From Bidens hawaiensis (taxonomy: Eukaryota; Streptophyta; Magnoliopsida; Asterales; Asteraceae), in contig JAIQDT010005439.1 in the NCBI GenBank assembly GCA_021521415.1, positions 1 through 64,000 of the forward strand: DNA of 64,000 nucleotides, read 5' to 3'. The position numbers and the translations under genes are program-made. How positions within the stretch are numbered: position 1 is the stretch's first letter; each line of letters opens with the position of its first letter. The notes under the pieces were generated by a model. It did not search any database, was not told the origin of the DNA, and saw only the letters and a program-made list of their open reading frames with translations. Shown here one piece after another: positions 11,158 to 23,869 of the stretch.

Positions 11158-14100
11158 TGTAACGATTCCGGCAACTCCAGGTATACCCTAGCCGGAATAT
11201 ACTATTTACGTGTTATTTAATATTGATTATATGAGTTATAGCACATTGATACGAATATATATGGTTCACAGTATGAATCATACTCAATTATATAGTAAAT
11301 CGTATTGGAATTACAATTAACCAATGAACGATTATTGAAACCCGAACGAATCGGGAATTACATTATAGACGATGTATATAATGTTTAGTGATATTTACGA
11401 AGTATTAATGCTTCGGGATAGGTGAATTATAGCACAGAAAAAGGATTTCGATTTAATGGTACGTCGGTACGCTAAACGAAACCTTTAACACCAAACCAAG
11501 CAAGAGACGATCAATCAAGCCGAAAAAGATGCGTAATTATTAATAATATGATGTTTTAATGTCATGGGTTAAGTTTTTAAAGTTTTTAAATCAGTTTTAT
11601 ATAAATTTTATGTTAACCCGAAAAACAACCATTTTAGGCTCGTTTTAAGCCGAATTACGAGTTTAAACGAGAAACGAACTGAACCAGATTATCCACAACA
11701 TTATCCGGATTACACAATCCAAATGTGTGGACAATATTTGAGATGTGGGGCCCCCCACACACCTCAATAGAACCGGCCACCCTCCCACCTCCTTTACACA
11801 ATCCATTTTTTTCTTTTTCTTTCATCAAAAACTCTCCAAACACTCTCAAATCTTCAAGTGTTCAACCAAAGTCTTGAGTTTTAACCAAGAACACAAGGTA
11901 TAACTTATGTTTTGAAGCTTGATTCTTGTTTCTAATTTCATAATTCTTGAGAAAAGGAGGTTTTCATGTGAAAAATGGGTGAAAACCCGAGATGAAACCG
12001 ATTCTCGTGTGATCAAGGGATGTATACAAGTTATACAAAGGATCTTGATCCAAGTAAGTAGTTAAAAGTGTTTAGAATGAATTTTTACGGTTGAAATCTT
12101 GTCAAATGAGTTTTCCATGTGAAAGACGGGTGAAAACCCGAGATGAAACCGACTCTTGCATGATCAAGAGATGTATACATGTTATACAAAGGATCTTGGT
12201 CCAAGAAATGAGTAAAAAGAGTCGAGAACGGATTTTTACGGTCAAAATCGTTGTTTTGAAGTTTTAACCGACACTAGGAAAGAAATGGCTTGATTGTGGG
12301 TATAACTTGCTTGGTGTGGTGTTGATGTGCTTGTAAGTGTTGTATCTAGCGGCTAGCAAAGGCTAGAAACCGAGATCCTTGCGATCTAAAGCTAGAAAAC
12401 ACAAAATAGTTCGGTTTTCGTGTGTTTATGAAAAATGGACAGATTTACGTGTGCTTAGAGTCGGGTCACGAAATTTCACAGAGATGATCTACACATGAAA
12501 ATATGAGATCTGTGAATTTTTGGTAATTTTTGGATAAAATATGAATATTTGGTGAATTTAATGCTCGGTTTTGGCCAAAAATAGTGAAAAATAGCAAAAC
12601 ATGATGAAAAATTCCGGAAAATTTAAGATAAGCTTTTTATAACATATAAAAGTCACCCACAAAATTTGAGCTCAGTTGGAAAAGTCTAAGTAGGCTTTTC
12701 GGTGAAACGAGTTCTAGGGCTTTCTAGCTCGGTTTTGGGTGAAAATGGCTTGAAAAATAAGTTTTAAATTCTGGAAAAATTCCAGAAAGTTATGAGGATG
12801 ATAGAGATCATCCCAGAAAAATTTGGGAATTTTCTAAAGTGTTTTGGTATTTTTGATATATTTAGTATTTTAATAAGATTTAAAAATAGATAAATAAATG
12901 TAAATATAGGAAAATAAATCTGGGAAAATTCCAGAAAGTTATGAGGATGATAAAGATCATCCCAGAAAAATTTGGGAATTTTCTAAAGTGTTTTGGTATT
13001 TTTGATATATTTAGTATTTTAATAAGATTTAAAAATAGATAAATAAATGTAAATATAGGAAAATAAATCTGGGAAAATTCCAGAAAGTTATGAGGATGAT
13101 AAAGATCATCCCAGAAAAATTTGGGAATTTTCTAAAGTGTTTTGGTATTTTTGATATATTTAGTATTTTAATAAGATTTAAAAATAGATAAATAAATGTA
13201 AATATAGGAAAATAAATCTGGGAAAATTCCAGAAAGTTATGAGGATGATAAAGATCATCCCAGAAAAATTTGGGAATTTTCTAAAGTGTTTTGGTATTTT
13301 TGATATATTTAGTATTTTAATAAGATTTAAAAATAGATAAATAAATGTAAATATAAGAAAATAAATCTGGAAAATTTTTACAAAATTCCTTACTGTCAAA
13401 TTAAGTTTTGTGCAAAATTTCAAGACCCGAGACTAATCGGGTAATTATTTGTGCTAAAAAGAACATAAAAACAAGTTTTTAAAGCTTAAAACGTGTAAAC
13501 CGGCAAAGTTCGCATAAGCGAGCTGACTGGTACATGAAAACTCTAAAAATGGACTATTTCATAAATCTAAGTAAATTAAGTAAAAATAAATCATCCGAAA
13601 ATAATTCGGATGATTTGGGTAATTTTACCCGATTTTACCGTTTCCGGCACCGAAATATCGGGAACGGGCCCCACGGCCAAACGGGGTGTCAAACCGAGCT
13701 ATAATTTCATCACCTTAACTAAATTGACTGTCAAACTCTAAGCAATGTCACAATCTTAGTCCTTAGAAGTGTCACGGGGTTAACATAGTCCCCGAATCGA
13801 GTACAGTACTGGGTTAACAATGTTCCCAGATGTACCGATTGATACGTATTTAAGTTATGGGAATTATATAGTAACGACTAGATATTATATTACAGATCCA
13901 GGCACGTAGCTGTTCCTTATATTACTCACCGACTCACAGAAAGGTGAGTTTTCACGAGCCCCTTTTAATGAATTGTTTTAATTATATTTTCCCGGGGCGG
14001 AAAACATGTCTTATTTAAAGTATTTAAGTACATACCGATCGTATGGAAATACTTGTACATTTATATATATATGGACTGATGCACAGAATATATAAAATGT

Positions 14101-14760
14101 TTATCATGTATTATTGATCTGGGGTAACATAGTTCCCAGGGGTTATTATTGTTCTGGGGTAACATAGTTCCCAGGGGTTATTATTGTTCTGGGGTAACAT
14201 AGTTCCCAGGGGTTATATTGTTCTGGGGTAACATAGTTCCCAGGGGTTATTATTGTTCTGGGGTAACATAGTTCCCAGGGGTTATTATTGTTCTGGGGTA
14301 ACATAGTTCCCAGGGGTTATTATTGTTCTGGGGTAACATAGTTCCCAGAAAGTTAATGGAAATGTTCTGGGGTAACATAGTTCCCAGCATGATTATATTG
14401 CTAATAAATGGTTATTAAAATGATTTGTCAGTGTTTATTTAAATTAGTGAAACTCACCAACTATTCGTAGTTGACCCGTCTTCTTTACATGTTTTCTAGG
14501 TATGCCCAAGTTGGATTGATTAAAGTGTGCTTAACTATCTGTGCTACCTGTTGGAAGCTCGCTGCTCTATGTTTTGTAATGAATTTATTAATGTCTTATC
14601 GGTAAAATATGTGTGTAACACCTAGACAGTAACGAAACTCGCAACAATGTAATATGTTATAAATTAATGTAGTGGTATTTCCTTTATAAGCAATGCTGTT
14701 GATATCAGATGTGTCTGTTGCATCCCGTGTACGTTTCCGCTGCGGTTACGGGGTGTTACA
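11158..14760 (+). repeat. 3' LTR of Tekay-like element (3603 bp)
   Basis: Near-identical copy of 1432-5063. Contains the 149-bp array at about 12764-13380 (four copies) and the 34-36-bp array at 14116-14387 (eight copies, one fewer than the 5' LTR). It ends GGGGTGTTACA and is followed by the TSD ATTAA. Confidence 0.96.
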
Positions 14761-14765
14761 ATTAA

Positions 14766-16183
14766 GCAGCCGGATTAGTTTGAGGGATACCCGAAAACTG
14801 ACCTGGGGGCATTTCTTCTAAACGACGATCAATATCACCAACAGTCCTTTGAATATCGAGAATAGAAGATTGTTGATTCTTGAAGAGAAAATCGTGTTCG
14901 ACAAAATTTTTCTGTGTAACTTGATCTCTCTCCAAGATTTGCTTCATCATCTCTTCCAAACGCCCAATTCCACCGTTCGAATCCTGCACATTATGTTGAA
15001 CATTAGTACCATCGGTGTTATTATTATTATTATAATACCGACCTTGTCCTTGATTATAAGAGTTTTGAAATCCGGGTGGTGCACCCGACGGACGCTAATT
15101 AGCATTATTCTGATTCGGGTTCTTGTAAGTGTTCCAACTCTGATTATTGTTATTATAATTGTTGGGAAACCTAGTATGACCATCAACAAAATCGACCTGT
15201 TGATTCATCACCGGGCACTCCAACATACCATGTCCACCCCTACAAAACTCACACCTGTCCACCTTGGCCTTAAGTTCCTTCACCTCTCGGGTTAGTGTTT
15301 CCAAAGCAGTAACCACACTAGTATCTAGATTAACCTGGTGTACACCTCTAGCGGGCGATGATGTACCAGTGACGGGAGTGGAATTCCCGCGATGTGGCTC
15401 TTTGGCATAATCGGATTGAGCAAAGCTCTCAAACATCTCGTTACATTCTGTGACATTCTTCTTTGCCACTAAACTTCTTCCTGCGGCGGTGTCGAACCGA
15501 ACTTGGGTTTCGTAGTTCAACCCATTGTAAAATTTCTCCACGAGAGCCCATGGTGTGAGACCATTCTGTGAGAAACGAGCTAGCATGTTCTGAAAACGCT
15601 CCCAAGCATGACAATATTTCTCCCCCGGCTCCATGTGAAACGAGTGAATCTGATCACGAAGAATAGTCGCTTTAGCCGGTGGGTAGTATCTCTTGATAAA
15701 TGCAGAACGTAGTGCTTCCCAAGTGGTGAACGTGCCAGGTGGCTGCGTGTCAAGCCAAGTAGTTGCTTTACCTGGAAGTGAAAACGAAAACAGATGTAAG
15801 AAAATAGCATCTTCGGTAGCACCTTGTAAATTAAAAGTTTTAAGAACACAGTAAAGTCGGTTAATGTGAGCCGGTGCATCCTCGTCATCACGCCCTGTGA
15901 ACTGATTAGTCTGAACGATGTTGTTCATGACGTATGACGGACTCTGCCATGAGTTGGGATTGTCGATCTGGGGAACAATGATGCATGACTGGTTTCCGGT
16001 TAAGCCATCGAAGGCTTGAGCAGCAATTGTTCTATCGTCGGCCATTGGAACTTCTGGTTGACTTCTAGGACTTTCAGGTGGTGAACTGTGCGTAGATGAA
16101 TTTTGTGACGAACTAGCCTCAGACTTCAATGGAAAAAATTCAAGATCAGCCAGTGGTGGTCCTTGCGAACAAAGATGTGGCAT
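14766..16183 (-). pseudogene. Old Gypsy element: gag, with stop codons
   Basis: The ATG at 16183 starts MPHLCSQGPP. A retrotransposon gag region follows: GKATTWLDTQPPGTFTTWEALRS-type capsid, then a single zinc-knuckle-like CEFCRGGHGMLEC, then Asn/Gly-rich sequence. One frame is readable from 16183 to the Tekay-like insertion, but it has an in-frame TAG at 15095-15097 and a TAA at the junction. It continues in the protease segment at 376-1431. Gag would form the particle shell and bind RNA. The gag style and the tRNA-Asp primer site fit the Athila/Tat side of Gypsy. The protein cannot be made whole without readthrough, so it is treated as a dead copy. Confidence 0.88.
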
Positions 16184-16349
16184 AAACCTGAAAAACGCAA
16201 AAGACCAAGTGAGTAGACTCGAAAACTTAAAAATAAATAAAAATAAACTAAAACTTAAATTAGACTCCTACGACTCAAACAAAAATAAACAAATAGCACG
16301 AATATAGCAAATAAATCCAATTAAAACTAAATAACGCAATTGCCAAGAG
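16184..16349 (-). other. Untranslated leader of the old Gypsy element
   Basis: AT-rich, non-coding stretch between the primer site and the gag ATG of the minus-strand element. No ORF or repeat seen. Confidence 0.6.
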
Positions 16350-16367
16350 TCCCCGGCAACGGCGCCA
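16350..16367 (-). promoter_or_regulatory. Primer binding site, tRNA-Asp type
   Basis: On the minus strand it reads TGGCGCCGTTGCCGGGGA, the primer site typical of Athila/Tat-like Gypsy elements (complement of the tRNA-Asp 3' end). It fixes the orientation of the old element and places its 5' LTR just to the right. Confidence 0.85.
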
Positions 16368-16372
16368 AAAAC

Positions 16373-18090
16373 TTGATGTGGTTAAAACAGTCAATTAAAT
16401 ATTAACTAAATTAAACAAGTAATAAAAACTAGACCTAAGACTCAACTACACAAAACACCGGCAAGTGAACCGATCAATTGTACTAAAGCTAAGTAAGTCC
16501 GGTACATCGAACCCACAGGACTCTATAAATTACGTTAATTAGCTAATTAGACTCGACTTACGACACGACTATTTATTATTAATTTTTAAGGGGTTTTTTA
16601 AACTAAAATTAAACTAAGAAATTAAATGAACGAGTAAACTAGAAATAAGCAATAAAACACAAGATCGAAACCAATCAGAGAAGGAATATACCTAGGTAAG
16701 AATCCCATGCATCAACAATCATCAAGCAATGGACAAATAACATGATATGGAAACCGATTTCTAAACGTATTCATCTAACAAACCCTAAAGGACTCTCAAT
16801 TGCATCAAGTAAAATCCTAAAGAATAGTTATTAGATTATTAAGCAATTAGATATATTGATTTCCTTACAGTTATCAATTAGGGTTAATTAATAGTATCTA
16901 AAGCAAACAATCTTACGAAACACTAAGCCCTAGATAACTTGATAAACTAAACACAACATCATGAACAAGGATCAACACAATAAGCAAGAATATTGTCACT
17001 AATATATCCTAGCATGCGATTGACCAAGACACATGAACAACTCCTCACCTTACAGCTATTGGAATTCAGCAGAACATTTAAAACCCTAACCAACTATCAA
17101 CAAGATTCTATGATCTAATGGGCCCATTCAATCACAATAATCAAAACACCAAGTAATGATTAAACATAAACCTGAATCTAAAGAACACAATAAAGAGATA
17201 TAAGATCTATGTGAAGCAATAGTTAATAATTAATCAAGATAAAAAATACTCATATGCATCATGAAAGCAAAATCAAGTCTTTTACTATTAATAAAACGAA
17301 ACCATAATCAAAACATTAGTCCAAAGCAAGAATCAAGTCAAAAACATGTTCATCAAACCTAGGTAGACATGAAGTCTAGCCTAGAATCATTATTAAAAAC
17401 AATCCCAAACAAAGAAAAAAAGGAGATTCATGATAAATAACAAGAACGAAGAAAGTAGAGCGATAAAACCCTTAAGACTCCTTTCTTGTTCGATTGAATG
17501 AAAGCTCCTTGATCTCTAATGATTCCTAGCTTCAAAACCTTCACAAACTTGCTCTTTCTCTTTCAAATCGGCTGCCCAAGAGTCTCTCCCCGTCTAGGTT
17601 TGCAATAGTATATATATATATATATAAACGAGCTGGTTTTTAAAATTTGCAAAATATGGCTAACCAGTGGCTCTAGGCGCCGCGCGACCGGGCCTGGCCA
17701 TCCCGTCGCACGGCGCGGCTTGCTTTAGGTAGGGGCTACGAATTTTTGTTATTAATTGTTTCTTAATTTGGTTAAATATCTTTCTCGAACTCCAAGTAAC
17801 GCTTAGAACCTTCTAGACCTTATTTTCCCTGACTTTCAAACCACCATCTACATGCAAACAAATCAAAACACTAAGTGGAATAATCATGTAATCATTAACG
17901 AGCAAAACGAACTTAAACCTCTTATGAAATGACAGAAACAATTAGATTTAACGTGCAAGACACCAAAAGATAAAAAACACGATAAATATCAAATACTTGA
18001 CTCAAAAACCTTAATTAATAAAAGATAAACGAAACATGAACTAAACGGAACTCAAAACATTAAATAAACATAACTTTACAAGGGATTCGA
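16373..18090 (-). repeat. 5' LTR of the old Gypsy element (approximate right edge)
   Basis: The LTR edge is a TG within ACTTGATGTGG at about 16374-16378, a few bases past the primer site. The body has no coding potential. The stretch GGTACATCGAACCCACAGGAC at about 16501-16521 is typical of these LTRs. A TA run at about 17610 and a GC-rich patch (GGCGCCGCGCGACC) at about 17678 lie inside. The right edge is not resolved; it is placed where a different plus-strand element seems to begin. Confidence 0.6.
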
Positions 18091-18099
18091 GATGTATAA

Positions 18100-18901
18100 A
18101 TACATGTATATCAAAGACATTAACATAAACCAGGGGAGTAATACGTTCTTTTATTTTATTATTTGCTTTTGTTTCTAGTTATATATTTATTTAATTATTT
18201 TTTTTTTATTTTTTTTTCGTTTCCTAATGCTCATCGAGGACGATTCGTCGTTCTAAGTGTGGGGATGGGTTTTATTTTACTTAGTTGTAGAAAAAAATAT
18301 TTAAAAATAATAAAAAAAATTTAATAATAACATTTTTCACTCTTTCGCTCAAGTTTGAGGGACATATACTTGTATATGTTTGGTTCTGTTATCTACTTGT
18401 AGACATACGATTGGGATACTTTTTTATTGAATTATACACCTAGTTAGCTCGTACTTAATATTTAAAATTGATGTTGAAGCTTATTTGAATTAATATAGTA
18501 TAAGTACTACTATGTAATATTAATTATAAACAGGTGTTTAAATGAATTCTAACAATTATTAATTTGGTTTGTTCAAGGTGTTGGAGTTAGAAAGATTGGT
18601 GGGGGCTCATCATTATAAAAGAAAAGGAAGAAAAATGGGAGGAGTCAGGGGCTACTAAACTAATTTGTTGGACTCTATTATTTTGTATGAAGGCCACGTG
18701 ACAATGGTCTGGGAGTTTGAACCGACTTTCACAAAACAAATAAAAAGGACAAGAACCTTACAAGTCTACAACGATTGGGAGGAAGAATAATATATATTTT
18801 AGGCCAAGGTGAATATTATTATTGACGGCGGAAGGTTAAAAAGAGGAATATATTTGATTTGGTGTGGAGACTTTGGAGCAACAGTGGCATACATCAACGA
18901 G

Positions 18902-18986
<85 letters not shown>

Positions 18987-19947
18987 TTCTCATTATTGAG
19001 TTTGGTGGTTGGGTTTATTGAAAGACAAAGCAGCGGAAAGGTTTTTGTTGGCAGAATATTATTTCAATTCTTGAGGGAAGGTCACGAGGAATTATTAGAT
19101 GAAAAACACGGCATGTGACGCATGGAATTGATTGGAGCAGAGCACCAACAAGTTCAAGTATTCATCAAATCAGTTAATTATCTGGTTGGACTTCTCTTTA
19201 TTTCTTTATATAAACTCATTTATATTTGTTTTATACTTGAATATGAGTAGCTAAACTTATTAGAATTACCTATGTTTGGTTGATTGACAATGTGTTGATG
19301 ATCGTTTTGGGTTGATTAACGAACATATAATTGATTTTCTATTGCCAAGTTATTTAATCTTTAATATTGAATTACCCCTTATTCCCTAGGTTTGTTAGGA
19401 TTATAAGCCTTAGAGGAATTTGCAATTTTGATAGGGACCAAGTAACGAATCATTAGGGTACTTAGAAAATCAACCGTGCTTTATCATTCTTTCTAGACGT
19501 TTTTAGGGGTCTTTAGTAAAACTGACCATGGGGACCTATTTTCCCTTTTCATTGTCTAGTTAGATTATCTTTAGAACCCGGTTTTATATGTTCGTTGTCA
19601 ACCAAGCGTCGTTGATAGTCGTTAAGATACCTTACCTAGGTGGTTCCCCTTCATAGTATTTGAGAGCTCCGTTGGTGTCGTTAAGTCTCATTAAGTTTTC
19701 TCGTTATTTTCATTAAGATAAGTTAAGTTAGTTAAAATTAATTAAAATATAAAAAAATTTATAAAATCAATTAAATATTATTAGGTAGGACTTGGATTAG
19801 GGTTTATAATCTGAGCCGTTCTCATGTGTTTTCGAGTTCGATGTCCGGACTTTCCTGATCTTTGCTATACGCGACCGGTACACTTCCGTTTGTGTGAACT
19901 AGGATAGGTTGTTTGGTTTTTTAAAGCTTAGTTGCGATTCGTGTTTA

Positions 19948-19950
<3 letters not shown>
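18100..19950 (+). repeat. 3' end and LTR remnant of a second, plus-strand Gypsy element
   Basis: CATCGAGGACGATTCGTCG followed by TTCTAAGTGTGGGGATGGG (about 18233-18270) is the conserved region around the polypurine tract at the 3' end of Athila/Tat-type elements. About 1.6 kb of LTR-like sequence follows, ending with a GTTCGATGTCCGGAC...CGGTACACTT block that is the counterpart of the block near 16440-16520 in reverse orientation. An 82-bp AT microsatellite (18903-18984) sits inside. No protein-coding part of this element is left. Confidence 0.55.
18903..18984. repeat. (TA)n microsatellite, about 82 bp
   Basis: Uninterrupted TA dinucleotides. Open frames made of Ile-Tyr repeats on both strands here are artefacts of this run. 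Confidence 0.98.
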
Positions 19951-19985
<35 letters not shown>

Positions 19986-20539
19986 GCACATCAGTATTTA
20001 AATAAATATGCATTGAATTATATAAATATAATATAAGTAAATAAATGTTTAACAAATTTTAATATATGTGATAATATTGCTTAAATAATTATACTGCAAA
20101 ATATACTTATAATCATTTAAAATAAATAATAATATGTAATTATACATAATATCAACAAATAATTTATTCTAAATCTTTTAACGACAATTACCGGACAATT
20201 AACGGTGTGAGCGTATTTAACAGTATAAAAATACATGTGTATATAAATATACACACACACGTAAACGAAAGCTTTTAACGAGATTTTGACAAAAGACATA
20301 ACTTAATGTTGTTGGTTTAACAATATAAAGTTTATTTTGTATTTATTATTAATTATAAATGAATTAATAACCCATTAAAACATTATAATAACTTAAAAAT
20401 AAATAAAAGAACAAAACAGGGTGTAAAGGGACTCGAACCCGGGTGGTGGCTGATGTTGTGTGCACGGTGTGTTTAAAAGTTGGATGATGGTTTTAGTTTC
20501 CGCACAAGATCGTTCTTTAAATTTATAAAAGTGATTTCT
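19951..20539. other. AT-rich intergenic sequence
   Basis: Starts with a short TA run (about 19950-19982). Otherwise AT-rich without ORFs. A GGGTTCGAGTCCC-like word (minus strand, near 20426-20440) resembles a tRNA B box but no tRNA fold or A box was found. Confidence 0.5.
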
Positions 20540-20702
20540 AAGACTAAATACGCACAAAATAGGCAAGTGCACCTATCATATATGTAGAATAATATTGGTA
20601 AGAACCAAGTATCAGTTCGTGGACACAAATATTTCTAATAATAAATCTTCATTTTAATTTAATTGGAGAAGATAATCATTTGATTTTTAAACTTTAAAAA
20701 AA

Positions 20703-20749
<47 letters not shown>

Positions 20750-22070
20750 TGAACAAGAAGAGAAATTCTAAACGAGTAAATCAACTATATGAAGGTTACC
20801 ATCTAAGATCAAGAATTCACTCAATTCTTCCTTGATGATTATAAAGTAAATATGTGATAAACTTTCTTTAATAATGTATAATAGAATAGTCACTCATTTC
20901 TAAGTGAACATACCCTATGACATAAAAGAAAGTAGCATGCATAACTTCATGTCTACCACAAGAATGTCAATTTAAATAAGCAAGTAGTTTTAGTAAAGTA
21001 TAAAGATTAGGATTGAGTTTGATTTCTCAAATACCAATTCTAACAACTTCGGGTGGTTATAGTTTAGTCACACAACCTCCCTTCGGTTGATTTAAGTGGG
21101 TTATAATTACACATTCCTTTAACATATGATTTCTTTAACTAGTATGATAACCTAAGCAATCATGTTAACAATGTTATTTCAAAATTACCAAAACTAGAGA
21201 AATAGACCATAGCTTATATCTCATCATTTCTAAGTAAAATATAAGGATCCATGTTTTATCATAGATAAGTTATCATGATATTCTTTTTACCATTTCTAGT
21301 CTCCAAGAACTTGAGTGAATCATGAATGATTGTTAATCATCAACCTTGATTTGTTGAGTTAAAGTGATAAAACATTTTTTATCAAAGGATAATTGCAAAA
21401 TAACGATGTACTTTACTAAAACTAAATCACATATTCAATATAATTATCAAGTAAAACAAAGATTCTTCATAGAAATTAGATGGTAAATGGAGTTTTAACT
21501 CATAATGAGCATGGTTACGAACATCAAAGGAGATAAAGATAAAAACACATGATTAAACTAGAACAATCTAACCACATATGGATGAATCTTTCTTCTTCAA
21601 TGGTGATGGATGATGATGATGTAACCTCCAAGCCTTCAAACTCTCCACAAGATCTTTAATATGAGTGTAAAGTGGGTATTTTTATAAGTGAAACCCATAT
21701 AGAACTCTCTTCAAGCACACCCCATTATATTTTCTTTTTTCTTTTCTGAAAGGTCATGACCACGGCCCCATGTTCTCTGAAGCACGACCTCGTGTCCAGC
21801 TGTCCACTATTTTGTCTTTTCTTGCAAATTTTTGTCTTTACTTACACAGGAAAGCATGGGGGCGTGTTCCATGAAGCATGGGAATGTGTTTTGCTGTTTT
21901 CTTGGGTTTTTCTTTGCCTTTTCATTCGTTTCTTCTTTGGAGGCTTGGATTCACCTGAAAATACATTTTAGCATGATAAATAGTTATTTGAACTATATTA
22001 CCTAATAGAAGTTGTAGTTTTTAGAGATTATTTTATGCTAAAAAGATATATATTTTTATATACATTAATG
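20540..22070 (-). repeat. LTR-like Gypsy remnant, minus orientation
   Basis: The block GGCAAGTGCACCTATCATA (about 20561-20579) with the neighbouring ACCAAGTATCAGTTC is the reverse complement of a block at about 49360-49440, so the two regions are members of one LTR family in opposite orientation. Words such as CCACGGCCCCATG and GGGGGCGTGTTCC (21750-21900) are typical of these LTRs. A TA microsatellite lies at about 20705-20747. No pol or gag is attached. The short open frame at 21756-21971 has no domain support. Confidence 0.5.
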
Positions 22071-23869
22071 GTTGGCTCACAAGCCTTGGACACACACACA
22101 AACAACTGTACTAACAAGTCAGTTGGTTAAAGTATAAAAACGAATCTTGATTACAATACCTGTTAAAACCCCCAAACTGATAATAAACCCTAGAATCAAA
22201 ATCAATTAATCCCTTTTATGTTTGTTCAATTAACCATAGGGTTATTGTAATGCAAATTACAACGAATATTCTACACAGTTTAATTACCTTGATTGATGAT
22301 GAAATCATAACAAACGCCGAGATGAACAACCGTGACCAAACGCGAAGAGATTAGATAATTTACATGTTGTTATAAGCCAATTAAGCATAGTGTTTTGATT
22401 CTCTAGGTCTAGAAGACGGTGTATGCCAATTTAATTGTGTTATTATGATATGTATATTGCAATTCAAGAAAATGTATATGACGTTTTGGTTAATATTGTT
22501 AATCCGTATCTCATTGATCTAGTTTTCCCAATTCGTTAAGTCGGTGTATTTGTTTAGGCATTATAGGTGATTTACAATGATCAATTCCATATATAACGCG
22601 ATGATTAATGTTCAAGAAACAATATGGGTATACGGGTTACGGGTCTGGGTTAATAGGTCCGGGTTAATGGGTTTGGTTATAATATTTTATAAAAATTGCA
22701 TATTAGTCCTTAAATTTATGTTTGCATACAAATTGGGTTAAAATACCTTTAAGGGCGGTATTTGTATATTATTCAAAGTTAAAATATTAAAATATTAATA
22801 AAATAAAGAAAAAGAAAGTATAATTAAATAATATAAATATTTTGTTAATTAATTTACCCGAAAACGAAAATTGTTTGAGTAAATATATAAACGAAGATTT
22901 CGAGTTATTACAAACATGAGATCCATGACTTTGCTAAATTACATTTCCTGCAATAATACGACTAACTGAACCATTTTACAGGTTAGTAAAATATAAGCTT
23001 ATAACCTTATACCTTGCACACATCAAAATATTTATGTTTAACTCATTTTGATGCCTCTTTACTTGTTACAAGATAAAAATAAATAATATATCTAGTTGTG
23101 TATAACTAGCAAGAAATATTCCATAAATTGCAATAAACTATAATACTTTTTGACCAAAAATTCCTATTAAGAATAAGGGTGTTTTATATGAGATGAATTT
23201 CATTCACATTAAAATGTTTTAACATATTCTAAATGAAGTTTGATTGATATAAAATATAATTATACAAATGCTCGACCCGCATACCATCTCTTTATTAGAC
23301 ACGACGCAATAAACAACATGATATTATTGATTTAATATTAAAATATTCAAGACATTGATCGAATACATCATATTCATATCTCTTTCCAAGCCTTCTCCAA
23401 AGGACCTGCAAAATATCCATTGACTCTGAATAACTTTTGTCATCATCACTTCCATTTGAGTTTCTGGTCTAATTGGCAGCAAGCTTGCAAATTCTTCATT
23501 GACGAGACAGCTTAGGCTTCGCGTGATCTTATGAAGAACACGTAAAATACGTTTATAAGGATTCTTAAATAGCTTGAGTGTCGTTTATTTGCTTTACACC
23601 ATTTGAAATCTCCATCTGGAATTCATTTCAAGGACGAATTGGTATAACAAGTTAATAAAGTGTACAAATTTTATCACTTAAACAAAATTAGATTCGATTT
23701 CATTAAAGTCCTAGATTACATTTATTCCTAAAATCACATAAAATATAAACAAGAAAATAAAAGCAAAGAAATAAAAACAACAAATTAAAAACCTTAGCAT
23801 GGTTGGTCCTAGTACTAGGTTATAAAGTTTTTAAGAATTTTTTTCTTAACTTATCCCTAAAAAGTAAAA
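22071..23869. other. Intergenic sequence without recognised genes
   Basis: AT-rich. A small GGGTTA-rich patch (about 22629-22675, variants of GGGTTAATGGGT) was seen. It is too short and irregular to be a telomeric repeat. No coding or structured element recognised. Confidence 0.5.

Larger units (their letters stand above)
1432..14760 (+). mobile_element. Young full-length Ty3/Gypsy chromovirus, Tekay-like
   Basis: The 13.3-kb element has 5'-TG...CA-3' LTRs at 1432-5063 and 11158-14760, a tRNA-iMet primer site at 5069, an intact polyprotein (6423-11120) and a polypurine tract at 11148-11157. The 5-bp target duplication ATTAA is at 1427-1431 and 14761-14765. It inserted into the old minus-strand Gypsy element between gag and protease. 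The C-terminal chromodomain, the gag type and the very long LTRs fit the Tekay (Del) clade. By eye the LTRs differ by only about five or six substitutions plus a few indels (one unit of a short repeat and a 7-bp indel near 4880/14566), so the insertion is recent. It may still be active; that is inference from intactness. Confidence 0.96.

Noticed and set aside
18799..19118. Open frames with Ile-Tyr repeats on both strands
   Set aside because: They are translations of a (TA)n microsatellite. The same holds for the frame at 28715-28912.
22620..22680. Telomere-like GGGTTA repeats
   Set aside because: Irregular and only about 50 bp; plant telomere repeats are TTTAGGG.
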